From assembly GCA_047638695.1 (NCBI GenBank), contig JBLINY010000189.1, positions 1 to 6,217 on the forward strand: 6,217 nucleotides of DNA, written 5' to 3'. Shown piece after piece: positions 6,057 through 6,217 of this stretch; position 1 is the first letter of the stretch, and each line of letters begins with the position of its first letter. The position numbers and the translations under genes are program-made. A model generated the notes under the pieces. The model worked only from the letters and a program-made list of their open reading frames with translations, ran no database searches and was not told where the DNA came from. Source of the stretch: JAHECQ01 sp047638695 (lineage in GTDB: Bacteria; Actinomycetota; Acidimicrobiia; Acidimicrobiales; SZUA-35).

Positions 6057-6083
6057 GTGCGACTGAGTACGGTTGCCCGGTGA
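6057..6083 (+). CDS. Putative eight-residue leader peptide
   Basis: GTG 6057 starts a short ORF encoding M-R-L-S-T-V-A-R (first codon GTG) and ending in TGA 6081-6083. It has an ideally placed GGGAGG upstream. Its stop overlaps the GTG start (6080-6082) of the following open frame in the sequence GTGA, a classic coupled stop-start arrangement. Nothing in the peptide (no run of one amino acid) points to classical amino-acid attenuation. With a 27-base ORF, chance is a serious alternative, and no plus-strand promoter is evident in the 43 bases between it and the divergent gene. Confidence 0.25.
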   Translation: MRLSTVAR

Positions 6084-6217
6084 AGAGTAGAGTCGATTGG
6101 TCGTCAACGACCAGAAGTCCGCCAGGACCGCCTGGAGGGCATCCGACGCCGGCCTCTAGGTCGAGCCTCGATTCCCGTGCTCCCGGCTTGACCCTGGCTG
6201 GCATCATCCTCATCTGG
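6080..6217 (+). CDS. Possible N-terminal fragment of a membrane protein, running off the window
   Basis: From GTG 6080 the plus frame stays open for 46 codons to the window edge. It reads as a Pro/Ser/Gly-rich, basic stretch (SPPGPPGGHPTPASRSS) followed by hydrophobic PGLTLAGIILIW, which looks like the start of a transmembrane helix after a short cytoplasmic tail. It would be divergent from the acyl-CoA dehydrogenase. About two thirds of third positions are G or C, not decisive against the other open frames here. Two AGA codons and one AGG codon are unusual for a GC-rich gene. A competing reading is a minus-strand frame of 37 codons from the window edge ending at TGA 6106-6104, an Arg-rich tail of an upstream gene. 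I prefer the plus frame, weakly. Confidence 0.3.
   Translation, partial: MKSRVDWSSTTRSPPGPPGGHPTPASRSSLDSRAPGLTLAGIILIW

Noticed and set aside
5863..6213. A 116-codon minus-strand open frame across the acyl-CoA dehydrogenase start
   Set aside because: Its C-terminal part is out-of-frame acyl-CoA dehydrogenase sequence, and the N-terminal part has no recognisable features.
6104..6217. Minus-strand 37-codon tail from the window edge (PDEDDASQGQ ... TSGR, stop at 6104-6106) as the end of an upstream gene
   Set aside because: It is Arg-rich, with no family signal, and too short to judge. It competes with the plus-strand frame at 6080; I kept the latter at low confidence and mention this as the alternative.

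Overview
The window is a GC-rich (roughly 60% by eye), densely packed bacterial segment. It carries mainly catabolic genes: a beta-hydroxyacid dehydrogenase, a family III CoA-transferase, an N-acyl-D-amino-acid-deacylase-like amidohydrolase and a FadE-type acyl-CoA dehydrogenase. Protein character (acyl-CoA dehydrogenase with a C-terminal GSNEIQRNIIGERVLGLP signature, DUF899 protein, amidohydrolase beginning MAYDFVLRGG), base composition and frequent GTG/ATG overlaps suggest an actinobacterium, perhaps of the Acidimicrobiia or a mycobacterial relative. This placement is inference; there is no rRNA or marker gene to fix it.

Layout. Bases 1-372 (+) are the C-terminal part of a DUF899 thioredoxin-like protein that begins outside the window. 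After 74 bases comes a two-gene unit: an NAD(P)-dependent 3-hydroxyisobutyrate-dehydrogenase-family protein (447-1349, +), overlapped by 11 bases by a CaiB/BaiF CoA-transferase (1339-2532, +). The 129-base gap after it (2533-2661) is unusually rich in inverted repeats, including a 20-base operator-like palindrome. A small stand-alone J-domain protein (2662-2994, +) follows, then the amidohydrolase (3090-4796, +). The acyl-CoA dehydrogenase (6013-4793, -) converges on the amidohydrolase, and their stop codons overlap. The last 204 bases are upstream of the acyl-CoA dehydrogenase; they may hold the start of a divergent gene with an eight-codon leader ORF coupled to it through a GTGA overlap.

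How they may work together. The dehydrogenase and CoA-transferase are almost certainly co-translated. They fit oxidation of a beta-hydroxyacid and CoA activation or exchange of a carboxylic acid. The amidohydrolase and acyl-CoA dehydrogenase are in separate transcription units, but they fit the same broad theme of acyl/amide compound breakdown. Substrates cannot be read from the sequence. The J-domain protein has no visible DnaK partner here and no evident link to the metabolism.

I see no rRNA, tRNA, CRISPR array, insertion sequence or phage gene. I found no clearly new multi-gene system; the points most worth a second look are the leader/coupled start near 6057-6083, the palindrome cluster at 2567-2622, the terminator hairpin inside the convergent gene end, and departures from textbook active sites in two of the enzymes.
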